Source: Siderastrea radians
Lineage: Eukaryota > Cnidaria > Anthozoa > Scleractinia > Rhizangiidae
Length of the DNA stretch: 64,000 nt
Direction of reading: 5' to 3'
Assembly (NCBI GenBank): GCA_964017195.1
Contig: OZ024894.1
Coordinates: 5,606,347 to 5,670,346 of the forward strand
A program made the position numbers and the translations under genes. Positions 35,301 through 45,920 of the stretch are shown piece after piece. The notes under the pieces are model-generated. The model was not told where the DNA came from, ran no database searches, and was given only the letters and a program-made list of their open reading frames with translations. Every line of letters begins with the position of its first letter. The first letter of the stretch is position 1.

Positions 35301-35618
35301 ATGGCCTTCATCTTATGGTTCAATTAAGGAGAATTTGTTTCAACACAAAGACACGTCACCGTGGGTGATGATTTCCTTTATTCTCATGACCTTTTTCTTT
35401 GATCATGTATAGTGATATTGTAAGCAGAGGTTAAATACAGGTCAATATTGGGGCCGGAAGGTTTTCCAGTTTTGTCAAGGGGACGTTTAACTGATTTCTG
35501 TAATCGATGTTTTGCTTTCACGTGTTTTCCAGTTAGATAAATGTAATAAATAAATCTTACGTCTTCCTTGAACAGCGCTGCAGAAAACCAACAGGGGGAG
35601 CAGCAACAACACCTTCAT
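32363..35618 (-). CDS. Small secreted single-PLAT-domain protein (PLAT-B)
   Basis: Four exons: 35561-35618 (58 nt), 34452-34590 (139), 33695-33800 (106), 32363-32440 (78); 381 nt, 126 aa plus stop. Phases agree at each junction (1, 2, 0) and the introns have GT...AG ends (donors GTAAGA, GTTAGT, GTGAGA). Exon 1 is a signal peptide, MKVLLLLPLLVFCSAVQG. Exons 2-4 form one PLAT/LH2 beta-sandwich: YTVVVG, the hallmark AGTDANVYIKIYG, GEIKLDN, NFERQ joined to KTDTF, WRDSSGVAPGW and YVRVDGYPIRF. PLAT domains bind lipids, membranes or proteins, often with Ca2+; in multi-domain proteins they accompany lipoxygenases or polycystins, but here the domain is alone and secreted. The end GGT AAG TGG TGA gives Gly-Lys-Trp-stop; GTAAGT here could also be a donor, but the stop is kept in all three paralogs. 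CAG-GATAATG before the start suggests a 5' UTR exon upstream. Function unknown. Confidence 0.86.
32516..32716. mobile_element. MITE remnant with CCCTTTAAGCCC ends
   Basis: Begins GACCCTTTAAGCCCTGATAT and ends near TTATAAAGGGTTAAGATGA. Related sequence is found at about 10430-10625 (duplication copy 1, shortened at the left) and inverted at about 35100-35270. This family, with its CTCCATACATTT and GGAGAATTTGT words, is dispersed. Non-coding; it lies downstream of the PLAT-B body on the genomic plus side. Confidence 0.5.
33180..33577. mobile_element. Harbinger-like MITE in intron 3 of PLAT-B
   Basis: Terminal inverted repeats CGACGGTGCCTTC / GGAGGCACCGTCC, flanked by TAA (33177-33179 and 33578-33580). 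The matching place in duplication copy 1 (about 11012) reads straight through GCCCTTTAATGCTACG with a single TAA, so the insertion followed the duplication. A 3-bp TWA duplication is the mark of PIF/Harbinger elements. Inside, an inner inverted pair surrounds AATTATCTCTGAAAAATG. A second copy lies at 50412-50802. Confidence 0.85.
34921..35560. other. Intron 1 of PLAT-B with repeat remnant
   Basis: Intron sequence beyond the duplication edge. It contains the inverted relative of the CCCTTTAAGCCC MITE at about 35100-35270 and a more diverged relative to about 35410. Confidence 0.5.
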
Positions 35619-35626
35619 TATCCTGC

Positions 35627-35870
35627 GAAAACATCACAAAATTCCATGACTGAAGACCCGATCTAACAAATGAAGGGACTTGGTGTCCAACGAGTATTAT
35701 TCGGGCAATGTATCTTTTCCCCTTTGCAAAAAATGGAATCTTGACCGGGAAAACATCACAAAATTCCGCGAGTGAAGACCCGATCTAAAAAATGAATGAA
35801 CCTGACGAAAACGAACTGCTACCCAGGCGTTTGATTCGGGCAATGTATCTTTTCCCCTTCCATGTGCAGA
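35627..35870 (+). repeat. Short tandem duplication upstream of PLAT-B
   Basis: The segment with AAAACATCACAAAATTCC, GAAGACCCGATCTAA and CGGGCAATGTATCTTTTCCC occurs twice in a row, offset by about 124 bp. It lies within 250 bp upstream of the PLAT-B signal exon, where a 5' UTR intron or promoter would be expected. Confidence 0.7.
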
Positions 35871-37344
35871 AACTAAATAGAATCTTTTCCAAGAAAATGA
35901 AATTTTGGAAATTCCAACCTGATGGCAGGTTACAGTGTACTATATTAACTGTTGCGTGTAAAAGTATAGAAGAAAACCTGTTGTAAGAAATCTTCCACCA
36001 TAAATTTTACCCCGAAAAACCACCAGGCGTTGTAACTTTATTTCAAGAAAATTACAACTCCTTGTAATCGTTATTTACCGTTTATACAGAGTTTTTCAGT
36101 ATAGCAACCGCGTGAGGCAAAAGTACTTTCACCTATAAACGTGACAAAAATGTTCTAACCTTTAGGGATTAAAATTGAGAAGCAAAACAATCGTGACCTG
36201 CTCCAACTCGTTAAAAATTAATTGCAACAAATGAAAATCTCTCGATGGTTGCAACTTGACCACTCCTGGCTTAGACGTTTTACTGTTGTTTTTTAAAATT
36301 TATTTTGATGGCATTTTTAATTCTTAAAAGTACTTTTTCATGTCCCAAATTGTTTTTTTTTATAAATGATTTTGGCATCATGATTTCAGAATACGAATGT
36401 AAATCACATTCCAAATACTGTAATACGTTATGTTCTGTGAGATGTTGTCAACCAAAAAAAAAATATACAAAAAATTGTTGTATCTCGATTATTTTCTATT
36501 TCTATGGGAAGTTATAAAGAGGTACTACATATAATCTACCACTAGCCCAAAATTTCGCACAGCTTTCTCGGGTTTCTTCACGAACAGATCCAAAGTTCAA
36601 AATATTTTACTCAAAGAATGGTCAAAATGATGACTGCCCTGGCCGTTTGAAGAGCAAAAAATTCGAAAAAAAAATTCCTCTGAGATCAATAACAATCTGT
36701 TAAATTAGCGGTTGTTCACCTAAAATATATCGATCTCCAGTCATGAAAAAATTCGCGACAGCTTATTGTTGTGATAGAGGAGTATTTGAGGGAGATTTTG
36801 CTGATCGAAGCTTTCATTTTTGAGGATTTTAATTTTAATGCCTCTTGTTATTTTTCACTCACATGCAGTTACCGGAAATCATTTCCTTAGCACAGGTAAT
36901 AATTGTTCCATTCAAAAGACCAAAATAAAAATCATGATAACAAGAACGGTTATCTATGATAAACTTTGCCACGACAAATCACTGCAGGATGTCACCACAT
37001 TTCGAGAAGATCATAATTTTCTTTGCATTTTACGTGTATTGCTATTTTGCGCAAAACGCTGCAGCAGTTTTTCAATAGCGCAATTTGCATTTACCTTTTT
37101 ATCTAAGACAAGAAGTACTACTTCTTTTAAAAGACCATAAGCTCACGATGAAACACTAAGAATCGACTTTCGAAAATTTCGTCAAAAGGGATTGACTTTT
37201 TACGTGAAAAAACAAAAAACAAAACAAAACAAAAACAACAACAGAAAACGACGCACTTAAGAGCACAAAGCAGCCCTAGAAAGAATAGCCCTTTAAGAAA
37301 AAGAGAAAAAAACTAGCATAGGCAATATTACTTTGGCTCACTAA
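35871..37344. other. No gene seen; parts shared with the PLAT-C flank
   Basis: AT-rich. Phrases near 36180-36240 (GTTAAAAATTAATTGCAACA) and 37165-37190 (CTTTCGAAAATTTCGTCAAA) recur near 52865 and 53403, collinear with the other PLAT gene, so this belongs to an older duplicated 5' region. No supported exon. Confidence 0.5.
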
Positions 37345-37645
37345 CCTTAAAATAGTTGACTCCGATATCTTGAGATCCGAGCTGAGGTATTGCTGATATG
37401 AAAGATAATTTTTTTCTGTTGTAAAGTTAAAAGCCTACCTTAATTTGAAATTCTTATCTCAGTGACCGTAAGCATGTGGGCCGACTATTTCCCGTAAGGG
37501 ACAAATAGGTACTCACAAAGGACGGCAAGTGGCATTCTGTTGTTCCTTTATTTCTACTGGTGATTTTTTACTTGTACTAGTAAAGATACACAGAAACTGC
37601 CTTATCGGGTCACGGTCCCTCCACAGGGGGGTTGACATTTCGCCC
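37345..37645 (-). promoter_or_regulatory. Conserved 5' region of PLAT-B (possible 5' UTR exon)
   Basis: Collinear with 53520-53835 upstream of PLAT-C. Shared features on the minus strand: GAGGGACCGTGAC at the distal end, ATGCCACTTGCC followed by a GTGAGTACC donor-like site, GGCCCACATGCTTAC, and a GTTAGT donor-like site at the proximal end (just below 37345). Both PLAT start codons follow an acceptor-like CAG-GATAATG, so a non-coding first exon here, spliced to the signal exon, is plausible. The frames are not conserved between the two copies, which argues against coding. Confidence 0.4.
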
Positions 37646-38261
37646 GCATGCTGAAACTAAGATTTTTTATGGGGCTATTTTTCAATTTTATATCGTCATC
37701 GAAATATTTTAGTCGGTTTTTGTTTTCGTTTTTCCCCCCTCAATTTTAGGTAATCATGGCGGCGGCTGGGGGGGGGGGTTACTCCACTCATAACAGACAA
37801 ACGATCGACAGACAAACGATCGGTATATATAACCGCTTGCCTGTCCTGTTCGATATGTTTTGTCAACTTGTCTGAAATACGATTACCACTATATGTTCTC
37901 CGATTCTGATCTGGGGAAAAAACTACGTCCACATAGCGCTCCTTCATGGAGGAAAATTTAATTGGATATCAGAGTGCCGGTTGGACGCTGTTGACCTGCA
38001 CCGTTCCAAAGCGGCTCTGTGATTGGTCCGCTTTGCTCCGCTTCGTGCATTTCCGTACTGGGTGTACCGAGCCAATCACATCACAGGTTTTCTCGAGGGA
38101 GAGGTGAGAGTACCCTGGGAACGAGATTTCTCCACTTCTGAGATTTTTCTCTACGGCAACAACTCGTCTAAATTACGGCTTTTCTAAATTACATCTTTGG
38201 TTGTTTGCTTTCGTTTGGTTTGTATAAAAAAACGCTTGCTAAACAAACATACAACAGTACC
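37646..38261. other. No gene seen
   Basis: It includes a poly-G run near 37768 and a tandem pair of GACAAACGATCG at about 37796-37822. TGCACCGTTCCAAAGCGGCT with CTGTGATTGG at about 37998-38028 recurs inverted at about 44585-44618; both lie 230-280 bp from a 9-bp array. Confidence 0.5.
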
Positions 38262-38441
38262 GGCTGTACCGAGCGTACCGAGCGTACCGAGTGTACCAAG
38301 TGTACCGAGTGTACCGGTTGTACCGAGTGTAACGGCTGTACGAAGTTTACCGAGTGTAACGAGCGTGCCGAGTGTACCGAGTGTACCAGCTGTACCGAGA
38401 GTACCGAGTGTACCGAGTGTACCGGCTGTACCGAGTGTTTT
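38262..38441 (+). repeat. 9-bp minisatellite (TACCGAGTG)n, short array
   Basis: About 20 units of TACCGAGTG with TACCGGCTG and TACCGAGCG variants. It is the reverse complement of the unit in the large array at 43171-44304 (GGTACACTC phase). The period is a multiple of three, so frames on both strands stay open without meaning. Confidence 0.92.
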
Positions 38442-38534
38442 TGTAACTTACTAAAAGATCTTGAGGATTCATATATCCGTGTTGCTAGATTGATCCATAA
38501 CATAAGGCCATCTGTCCCAAAGCATAAAGTACTG

Positions 38535-38910
38535 AGCAAGGCCAAGAGAAAATAAGGGGACAGAGAGGGACACTGCCAGACCAGGCTTTGGGATATGTCA
38601 AGTTCGGAAAAGTTATTTTTAGACGGCCATTTGCAACGGAAGTCTGAATTCAGGACGTCCACATAAAGGCAACCTCGATCTGTTGTTTGAAGTACCATTC
38701 AAAATTTTGCTTGTAATGGCGGACCAAGTGGTCTTACGTTTTGTCGATGAAAACGACTTCGAAAAACAAGGGAAATGGTATTGATGCGGACGTTTCGGGA
38801 AACAGGCTTCCGTTCAAAAGCCAGTCTATAAATAACTTTTGTGGAATTGACATATCCCAGCCAACGCCCTCAGAATCCCTCTCTGTCCCCTTATTTTCTC
38901 TTGGCAAGGC
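38535..38910. mobile_element. MITE with about 100-bp inverted arms
   Basis: Left end GCAAGGCCAAGAGAAAATAA (38535-38554) and right end TTATTTTCTCTTGGCAAGGC are inverted repeats. The similarity continues inward for roughly 100 bp (GGGATATGTCAAGTTC / GAATTGACATATCCC). The centre includes a tiny open frame starting MADQVVLRFVDEND that ends after 22 codons and is not supported as a gene. Confidence 0.75.
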
Positions 38911-39027
38911 TAAATGGAACTCTTTATCTTCGATTTTACAAAAGGAGACTTGCTTGCATTCCCTACCAAACAAGGGGTGGATCTAGGGGGATGGGTTGAT
39001 TGGATTGCTAGCCACCCCCCTCTTTGG

Positions 39028-39171
39028 GGTACCCTGGGTGCCAGAGGCTTTTCTTGCGCGGTTTCCGGTTGCAGCTTATGTCGTTGCGGCGGTCTTCGGC
39101 CGACGCAGCTCGGCCTCCGGCCGATTTCTCCCGACATTAGCGAGGAAAAAACCTCTGGTACCCAGGGTATC
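39028..39171. mobile_element. MITE with GGTACCCAGAGG-type ends
   Basis: TACCCTGGGTGCCAGAGGCT on the left is answered by AACCTCTGGTACCCAGGGTA on the right, enclosing a GC-rich centre (GGCCGACGCAGCTCGGCCTC). A short, high-GC element unlike its AT-rich surroundings. Confidence 0.7.
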
Positions 39172-40342
39172 TTTGGGGTCGTTTAAGCCTGAAATTATAC
39201 AAGGGAACAAAACTATCACTGAGGCGATTTTGTCTCGGATTGTTCCGATATCGTTATATCAGGTCAGCCCCCCTCCTCCTTCAAAAATCCTGGATCCGCC
39301 ACTGCAAGCTTACCAAAACTTAAACCCAGATAGCATTAGGAGTCTTTTACAGAACATATATCCAGCCATAATTTAAAAGAGAATTTGAAATTTGAACACA
39401 CACAGTCTAAAGCACTTGACAATTCATTTACCCACTAGACTAGTATTATTTGGAATAGTCTACAAGTTCAGCAGAGTCAAGCCAAATTCATATAAGACGT
39501 AATAAGTCTAATTTCCTTTAATTGGATCTTGCTCTACAGTAACAAATAAGAACATTGATGGGTTTTACCTCTGATCTTCCTGAACATGATTATTGCAAAC
39601 ACCTCTGTAACTAGCACATTTGGTTGCGTCCCTTAAATGTCCGTTACCCATGACATAATAGGGTGCTTTAAAAAGGGGAATTAATAGGTCCAAAACGTCA
39701 CTCGAAAGGAAAAGAAGACCTTGGTCCACGCCATCATTTACTGTAGCCTCAACTCACTACGCTATAGTAGAAAGTTCAAGCAGCACACTCCTCTTTTTTA
39801 GCCAATGACGTCACGTTAGTGACGTCATATGGCTACTGTCAGAGCCTAAAAATCAACGATATACGCATATATATGATACGTGAGACGTCTGTCTTACGAT
39901 TTGTGAGGCTGGGGGATATTCTATGAGACGATGGGTGGGTGTGTGCACCAGGAGACTGAAACTCTTACCTTATCAGCGGCACAATACTATAGGAGTACGT
40001 CCCCCGGGCTTTGAAGTGTTTTGCATTCGCAAGTGTGGATCTACTTCGAATGCCTGTTTTGTGTACGTGAGGTCTGGCAGGATTTTATTCGCGTTGTAGT
40101 CCTGTGTTTACTTCACTGAAGTACAAATTTCCACAGCAGCAAATACAAGACGGACTTGCCAGTTTGAGATGTTGTATGAACAGAACGTGGAAATTAACGT
40201 TACTTCGATCCCTAATTAACAGTGAAAGAGACAGTATTTAAAGCCCAAGTTAAAAAGACTAGAGTGAAACAGTATAAAATTTTGCGGGATTATCTCTCGG
40301 TAACAGCGAATCTAAAATTTGCAGTGTCATTTTTGAGTGCGT
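39172..40342. other. No gene seen
   Basis: Intergenic, apart from the paired CRE words listed separately. No supported exon. Confidence 0.45.
39804..39829. promoter_or_regulatory. Paired TGACGTCA (CRE-type) sites
   Basis: Two perfect TGACGTCA palindromes at 39806-39813 and 39820-39827, inside a larger inverted repeat (ATGACGTCACG...AGTGACGTCAT) and next to a CCAAT word. TGACGTCA is the canonical CREB/ATF site. No gene start could be tied to it, so its regulatory use is inference. Confidence 0.4.
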
Positions 40343-40350
40343 GTTATAAC

Positions 40351-40872
40351 ACAGGTAACCCAAGCTCTATGGGAGATATATAGACCGTGTGACCTTTGTT
40401 CTGCGTTGTGTGAGTGTTGTAATATGAGCGTAACGGCGGCCGTTGCGTAACAGTGAAATTATAAGGATTTGTATGGGAAAAAACAATTCCGACTTTAATT
40501 TAAAAATGCGAACGTGTTTTTAATTAAAAAACCCTACCTGAAGTCCTCTGTCTGTTGTTCTTTCTCCTATGTGGTTTTTGGAGCGATTTAGCGCGATTCC
40601 AGTGAGTTTTAGTTCTACTGCCTTTCTCTCTATAAATCGCTCCAAAAACCACATAGGAGAAAGAACAACAGACAGAGGACTTCAGGTAGGGTTTTTTAAT
40701 TAAAAACACGTTCGCATTTTTAAATTAAAGTCGGAATTGTTTTTTCCCATACAAATCCTTATAATTTCACTGTTACGCAACGGCCGCCGTTACGCTCATA
40801 TTACAACACTCACACAACGCAGAACAAAGGTCACACGGTCTATATATCTCCCATAGAGCTTGGGTTACCTGT
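40351..40872. mobile_element. Perfect 240-bp-arm inverted repeat
   Basis: Left arm 40351-40590 (starting ACAGGTAACCCAAGC) and right arm 40633-40872 (ending GGGTTACCTGT) appear identical as reverse complements on hand reading, with a 42-bp loop at 40591-40632. Similarity continues a few bases outside with an indel (TTATAAC). Non-coding. A very young fold-back or inverted duplication; an assembly or library artefact is possible because perfect hairpins are prone to it. Confidence 0.88.
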
Positions 40873-41993
40873 GGTTATAAAACATGAACCCATTTAAAAC
40901 TAAATCGGAAATTGCGCGGCTTGTTGCTAGCTATTCGTGAAACTGAAAAACATGAATGAAACTAGTATTAAAATCCAAGTCACAGTGGTGATCAAGGAAT
41001 TAGAGGATGGATGTACTAAAATCTTTACAAGATACTAAACGTTATTTCGGGGTTATTCATAGCTCAAAGTGTAAAGCGTATGTTGAGCAAATTTGCATAG
41101 TTGACAGCTGTAATTTCAGTCGTAGGAATGTAACGCAACACTTAAAACATCTCGAACCGACCGAAACAGTACCGAAAGATTAACAACAACAACAACAGAT
41201 ATGCGACAAAGCATTCTAATAGAGACCTGTTGGATCTACTGGAAAGCGAGCTGAATTTGAACATTTTCGTACTGTTCAAACGAAATTTATTCGGCTGTAG
41301 GTTGAGACTCAAAATAAACACGTGCGCTAAAAATAACTTTGTACCGTGGGAAAGTTACAAATGTAAACATACTTTGGTCGATTTGTGAAGCAAAAAGACG
41401 AAAATTATTATAGCCGACTTGATTACAAAGCAAGCAACTTCAATCAACAGGGGAAATAAATATAGTTGCAAAACTATTTCAGTCGTGTTTATAAACGCTA
41501 GTTCAAACCGATTTCGAACGAAAATATTGTGGATACAAGAAACGCCCTTTGATGGCAGACTCCTGTTTTGACAATACAATGTACTAAGAACGTAAGTGGT
41601 TGACTGAAACGTCTGAAACCTTACAAATTAAACAAAGTAAAGCGAGTCGCGTGTCACGCAAATTTCGCAGAGCGTCAAAACGGCACCCTTTAGAAAGTTG
41701 ACCGTTTATGAGCACTGAAAAGTATTGGATATTCGCCGGTAGAAGTAAGAAATTAAAAGGTTCAACTGCAACTTGCATTTATTTCTGAAGTAAAATTGTT
41801 AACTTTCCACTGATCTTTGCCTAAATTATGTATGCAATATTTTTCGACGGCGAGTTTAAGTTTAAGTTTACTTGTTTTTGTCTCTGTTCTTTGAAGAACC
41901 GTGAAATAAAGAGCTTTCTTCGGTTTCTTTACTCCGCGTAGTCACGCTGCTCAATTATTACCAGGTTTTATAGTGGATAACCACAAGATCTTT
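40873..41993. other. No gene seen
   Basis: AT-rich intergenic sequence without a supported exon. Confidence 0.45.
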
Positions 41994-42052
41994 TTGGTGG
42001 TGGTGGTGGTGGAGGGGGGGGGGAGGTTGGGGCTGAGGGGTTAGGGGGAACT
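41994..42052 (+). other. G-rich tract with G-quadruplex potential
   Basis: A GGT trinucleotide run leads into a run of ten or more G, then GGGG, GGGG and GGGGG separated by 3-6 bases. This fits the usual four-tract quadruplex pattern on the plus strand. No promoter or gene is evident beside it. Confidence 0.6.
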
Positions 42053-42134
42053 TACCGGAGATGTAAAGTCCCATAGGTTGTCAGGATAAATTTCACCATA
42101 TTGTGAAAAAAAACGTCATTGGCTCTGCGCGCAT

Positions 42135-42292
42135 TGCGTGCCTATGTTTCTGATCTGCATTCACTCCCCATCACATATCGCATTGACTTCAAAATTTAGG
42201 TTGCAACATACAAAGTGCTTAATGGTCTCGCACCGGTTTTATTATTACCGACCTACTCGACAGATTCACGGTCTTCTAAGCAGATATCACTA
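42135..42292 (+). mobile_element. LINE reverse-transcriptase fragment
   Basis: Translation gives LHSLPITYRIDFKI, one stop, then VATYKVLNGLAP and a Ser-rich stretch. This is the post-palm region of CR1/L2-like non-LTR reverse transcriptases (family pattern: L-x-x-L-P-I-x-x-R-I-x-F-K and Y-K-x-L-x-G-L-A-P). Short, with a stop, no start or tail: a relic. Confidence 0.6.
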
Positions 42293-43170
42293 AAAGTTTC
42301 AAGTACAATTGCCGTTGAATAAAAGTCACCGGCATTTTCAAACCTAAGAAGAAGAAGAAACTAAGCTTAATGACAGCAAAATTAGACCAAAGGGATGGTC
42401 GGAAAAATACACCCGGGCCAACAGCACTCTGTAGTGTCATTCTGCAAACAGCTGTCAATTATCAAATAAAAACTGAAAAAGTAGTTCGATACTAAAGTGT
42501 AGTTTTCACATGCTACTGGACCACCTATAATTCTAGGTATTCTACAGAGATTTGTGGTTTTTAGAAAGCCACGTGATTGGAGTACTGACTGATTTTATTA
42601 GCTGACCAAACAGGTAGATGTAATACATTTATCATTTCTTTGTTCTACATTCACTGTTTCTCGTAGTTAGGTTTGTTGGGTAAAACACCGAGAACCCTCA
42701 CGCTTGAAGGCGGACTACAGATGGTAGATAAGGCCGCTTAATATAATAAGGAAAAGAACAATTTTTTTGCCATGTTTTATTCGTGTTTAACAAAATGAAA
42801 TTCCAGTCTTATTGCTGCTAGAAATAAGGAGATAGTGTGATGAAGCCACGCAAAAAGAAAAAAATGCTGGCTAGGCTGTAAACTGACGTACGTATGCACA
42901 AGTGATTTTGGGAAGTCGCTTATAACCATCGATGTAAAATCTTAATTACATTTGTGAGTGGGGGCTTTATTACATTTGTGATCAATCCTTATTACAATTG
43001 AGGGCTTTATTAAATTTGTGGTCAGTCGTTCTTACATTTGAAAATCTATTACATTTGTGACCAATTATTACGCTGTGGCTTTTCCAGGGTATCACTAAGG
43101 CAATTCTTTTCCATCGAAATTTTCAAACAATGGAAAGAAATTCCTCTTTACTGCCCATTAAAAAAACGGG
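42293..43170. other. No gene seen
   Basis: AT-rich. The phrase TTATTACATTTGTGA is repeated loosely between 42948 and 43065, a minor degenerate repeat. Confidence 0.45.
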
Positions 43171-44304
43171 TACACTCGGTACACTCGGTACACTCGGTAC
43201 ACTCGGTACACTCGGTACAACCGGTACACTCGGTACACTCGGTATACTCGGTACACTCGGTACACTCGGTACATTCGATACAACCGGTACACTCGGTACA
43301 CTCGGTACAGCCGGTACACTCGGTACACTCGGTACACTCGGTACGCTCGGTACACTCGGTACACTCGGTACACTCGGTACACTCGGTACGCTCGGTACAC
43401 TCGGTACACTCGGTACAGCCGGTAAACTCGGTACAACCGGTACACTCGATACAACCGGTACACTCGGTACACTCGGTACAGCCGGTACGCTCGGTACACT
43501 TGGTACAGCCGGTACACTCGGTACAGCCGGTACACTCGGTACAGCCGGTACACTCGGTACAGCCGGTACACTCGGTACACTCGGTACACTCGGTACACTC
43601 GGTACAGCCGGTACACTCGGTACAGCCGGTACACTCGGTACACTCGGTACACTCGGTACACTCGGTACACTCGGTACACTCGGTACACTCGGTACAGCCG
43701 GTACCCTCGGTGCAACCGGTATACTCGGAACACTCGGTACACTCGGTACAGCCGGTACACTCGGCACACTCGGTACGCTCGGTACACTCGGTACACTCGG
43801 TACAGCCGGTAAACTCGGTACAACCGGTACACTCGATACAACCGGTACACTCGGTACACTCGGTACAGCCGGTACGCTCGGTACACTTGGTACAGCCGGT
43901 ACACTCGGTACAGCCGGTACACTCGGTACAGCCGGTACACTCGGTACAGCCGGTACACTCGGTACAGCCGGTACACTCGGTACACTCGGTACACTCGGTA
44001 CAGCCGGTACACTCGGTACAGCCGGTACACTCGGTACACTCGGTACACTCGGTACACTCGGTACAGCCGGACGTACGCTCGGTACACTCGGTACAGCCGG
44101 TACACTCGGTACACTCGGTACAGCCGGTACCCTCGGTGCAACCGGTATACTCGGAACACTCGGTACACTCGGTACAGCCGGTACACTCGGCACACTCGGT
44201 ACGCTCGGTACACTCGGTACACTCGGTACAGCCAGTACACTCGGTACACTCGGTACACTCGATACAGCCGGTACACTCGGTACACTCGATACAGCCGGTA
44301 GAAC
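43171..44304 (-). repeat. 9-bp minisatellite, long array with higher-order blocks
   Basis: About 125 units of GGTACACTC with variants GGTACAGCC, GGTACGCTC, GGTACAACC and GATACAACC. Rare variants recur as ordered blocks: AGCCGGTAAACTCGGTACAA at about 43419 and 43804, and GGTACCCTCGGTGCAACC at about 43700 and 44126, so multi-unit segments have been duplicated. Open frames of about 390-440 codons run in five or more frames across both strands (repeats such as Val-His-Ser, Thr-Leu-Gly and Val-Pro-Ser); they reflect the period and have no splice or start support. The unit on the minus strand is the one seen on plus at 38262-38441. Confidence 0.93.
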
Positions 44305-45920
44305 ATAGAGGTTCAACTGACACGATCCTTTGTTGTGGTTTGAGGTCTTCTCGTTGTTAAGGAACAGGTCTCTCTGCACCGATCGAAAGCGACACTATGA
44401 CTAGGTTGTTAGCGAGAAGAATAGGATACTTTGCAGGAAATGATGTGATATATGAAGAAAGGGGACCAAATGGTTGGTTTACTAATAAAACAAAGAAGTC
44501 GACTTCAAAGCCAATGTGAAATAATCAACGACACATGTGCCACATCATTTTGTGAAAAAATATTCTATTGTTCTCGCTAACTAGCCAATCACAGAGCCGC
44601 TTTGGATCGGTGCAGGCCTGCTCGTTGGACGAAAAAAACCGGATGGATAGTATAAGGCTGCAGAAAATCTTTCAAAGGACAGATCTTTAGTATATATGTT
44701 AACTCAGTGCTCACGTCAAATCTATCGGCAATCATGGAACGAATGCCAAAAAACATCGAACAAAACGAGAACCTTGCGCCCACAGTGAAAAATTGTTTTT
44801 TCGCTCACAGTTAATACTATGGAAGCCAATAATACTAACTTAACAACCGTTGTATAGTTTATTTTTCAAGAACCCGCTTTGGTTTCGAGAAAATTAAGAA
44901 TATACCTATTTATGGAAGACTACAGTCTCTCTTTCCTTTCTGAGAAAGTCGAGCGAAAAGAACCGCGAGCGAGCGTGAAAACCACCAGCGAGAGCAAAAT
45001 CGCCCGTCACCCTGCCCGTGACGGATTCATGCGTGATGAGCCGCTCCATGTGACGTTACATTTCCATGTGTTGCTGGGTTTAGGAAAAAGTTCCCCTTTA
45101 AAGATACATCCCATAATAATTGCTCTAGATCTCCTGAACTAACAGTTAGGCTACAAGACTGAGTTTTCTATTTGACAATTAGATTATGATTTAGAGATTG
45201 CTATCGCGTGATGGTTGAAGAGGAAAAAGCCCGAATCATTATCACGCACAGAAATCGAGAGCGAATAATCTAAGTGTTTTAGTATAAATCTCGATTAATA
45301 TACCACGAAAGTGAAAAGTTTTACTTAATTGGACTGTTATTTTGAAGTATAAGACTGCGCCTGCCACTTACCTTTTCGTCAATCAGGTTGCAGCATTTAT
45401 GATAGAACGCTATTAGATTTATACTAATGAATAGACATGCAGTAAGGTGCAGTGGAGTTGACTAACGGTCATAGAAAATTCCGACAAGTATTCCAACTGT
45501 TTAGACAACAAAACAACATTAATTTAGGTCGGTTTTCCCAAAAACGATTTAGTTAAAAATTTTTAAAAGAAAAATACGCCATAAAAGGTAGTACTTTCAA
45601 AGCTCTAGAAACTTGAAACTGACGACAGGGAATTGTCAAAATTTTCATTTTTGTTTAAAAATTTTCACAAGAAAGCTTACTTCTACTTTAAATGGATGTA
45701 TCCTGCCGGTTCTCACACAGGAAATTGAATACCGATAAGAAGTGACGATTAAAGTAGTGAGACTTGCAGTCTCACGAACCTCTACTCAAGAATCCCTACT
45801 AATTCATGAACCTCTCACGAACTTCTACTAATTCACGAACCTCTCACAAACCTCTACTAATTCTCTTGTGGAGATACTGGCCATGTTTTGGGTAAAGTCG
45901 AGCTGACAGATGATTTTTGG
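44305..45920. other. No gene seen; small 33-bp direct repeat
   Basis: Mostly unique. At about 45771-45868 a phrase of some 33 bases (CTACTAATTCACGAACCTCT with CAC) occurs three times in diverged form. No supported exon. Confidence 0.5.

Noticed and set aside
37697..37947. Minus-strand 83-codon frame near a poly-G run
   Set aside because: Crosses a low-complexity poly-G tract and tandem GACAAACGATCG words; no motif.
43038..44379. Open frames of about 390-440 codons with Val-His-Ser, Thr-Leu-Gly or Val-Pro-Ser repeats
   Set aside because: They run in nearly all frames of both strands because the 9-bp period is a multiple of three; no signal peptide, splice sites or domain.
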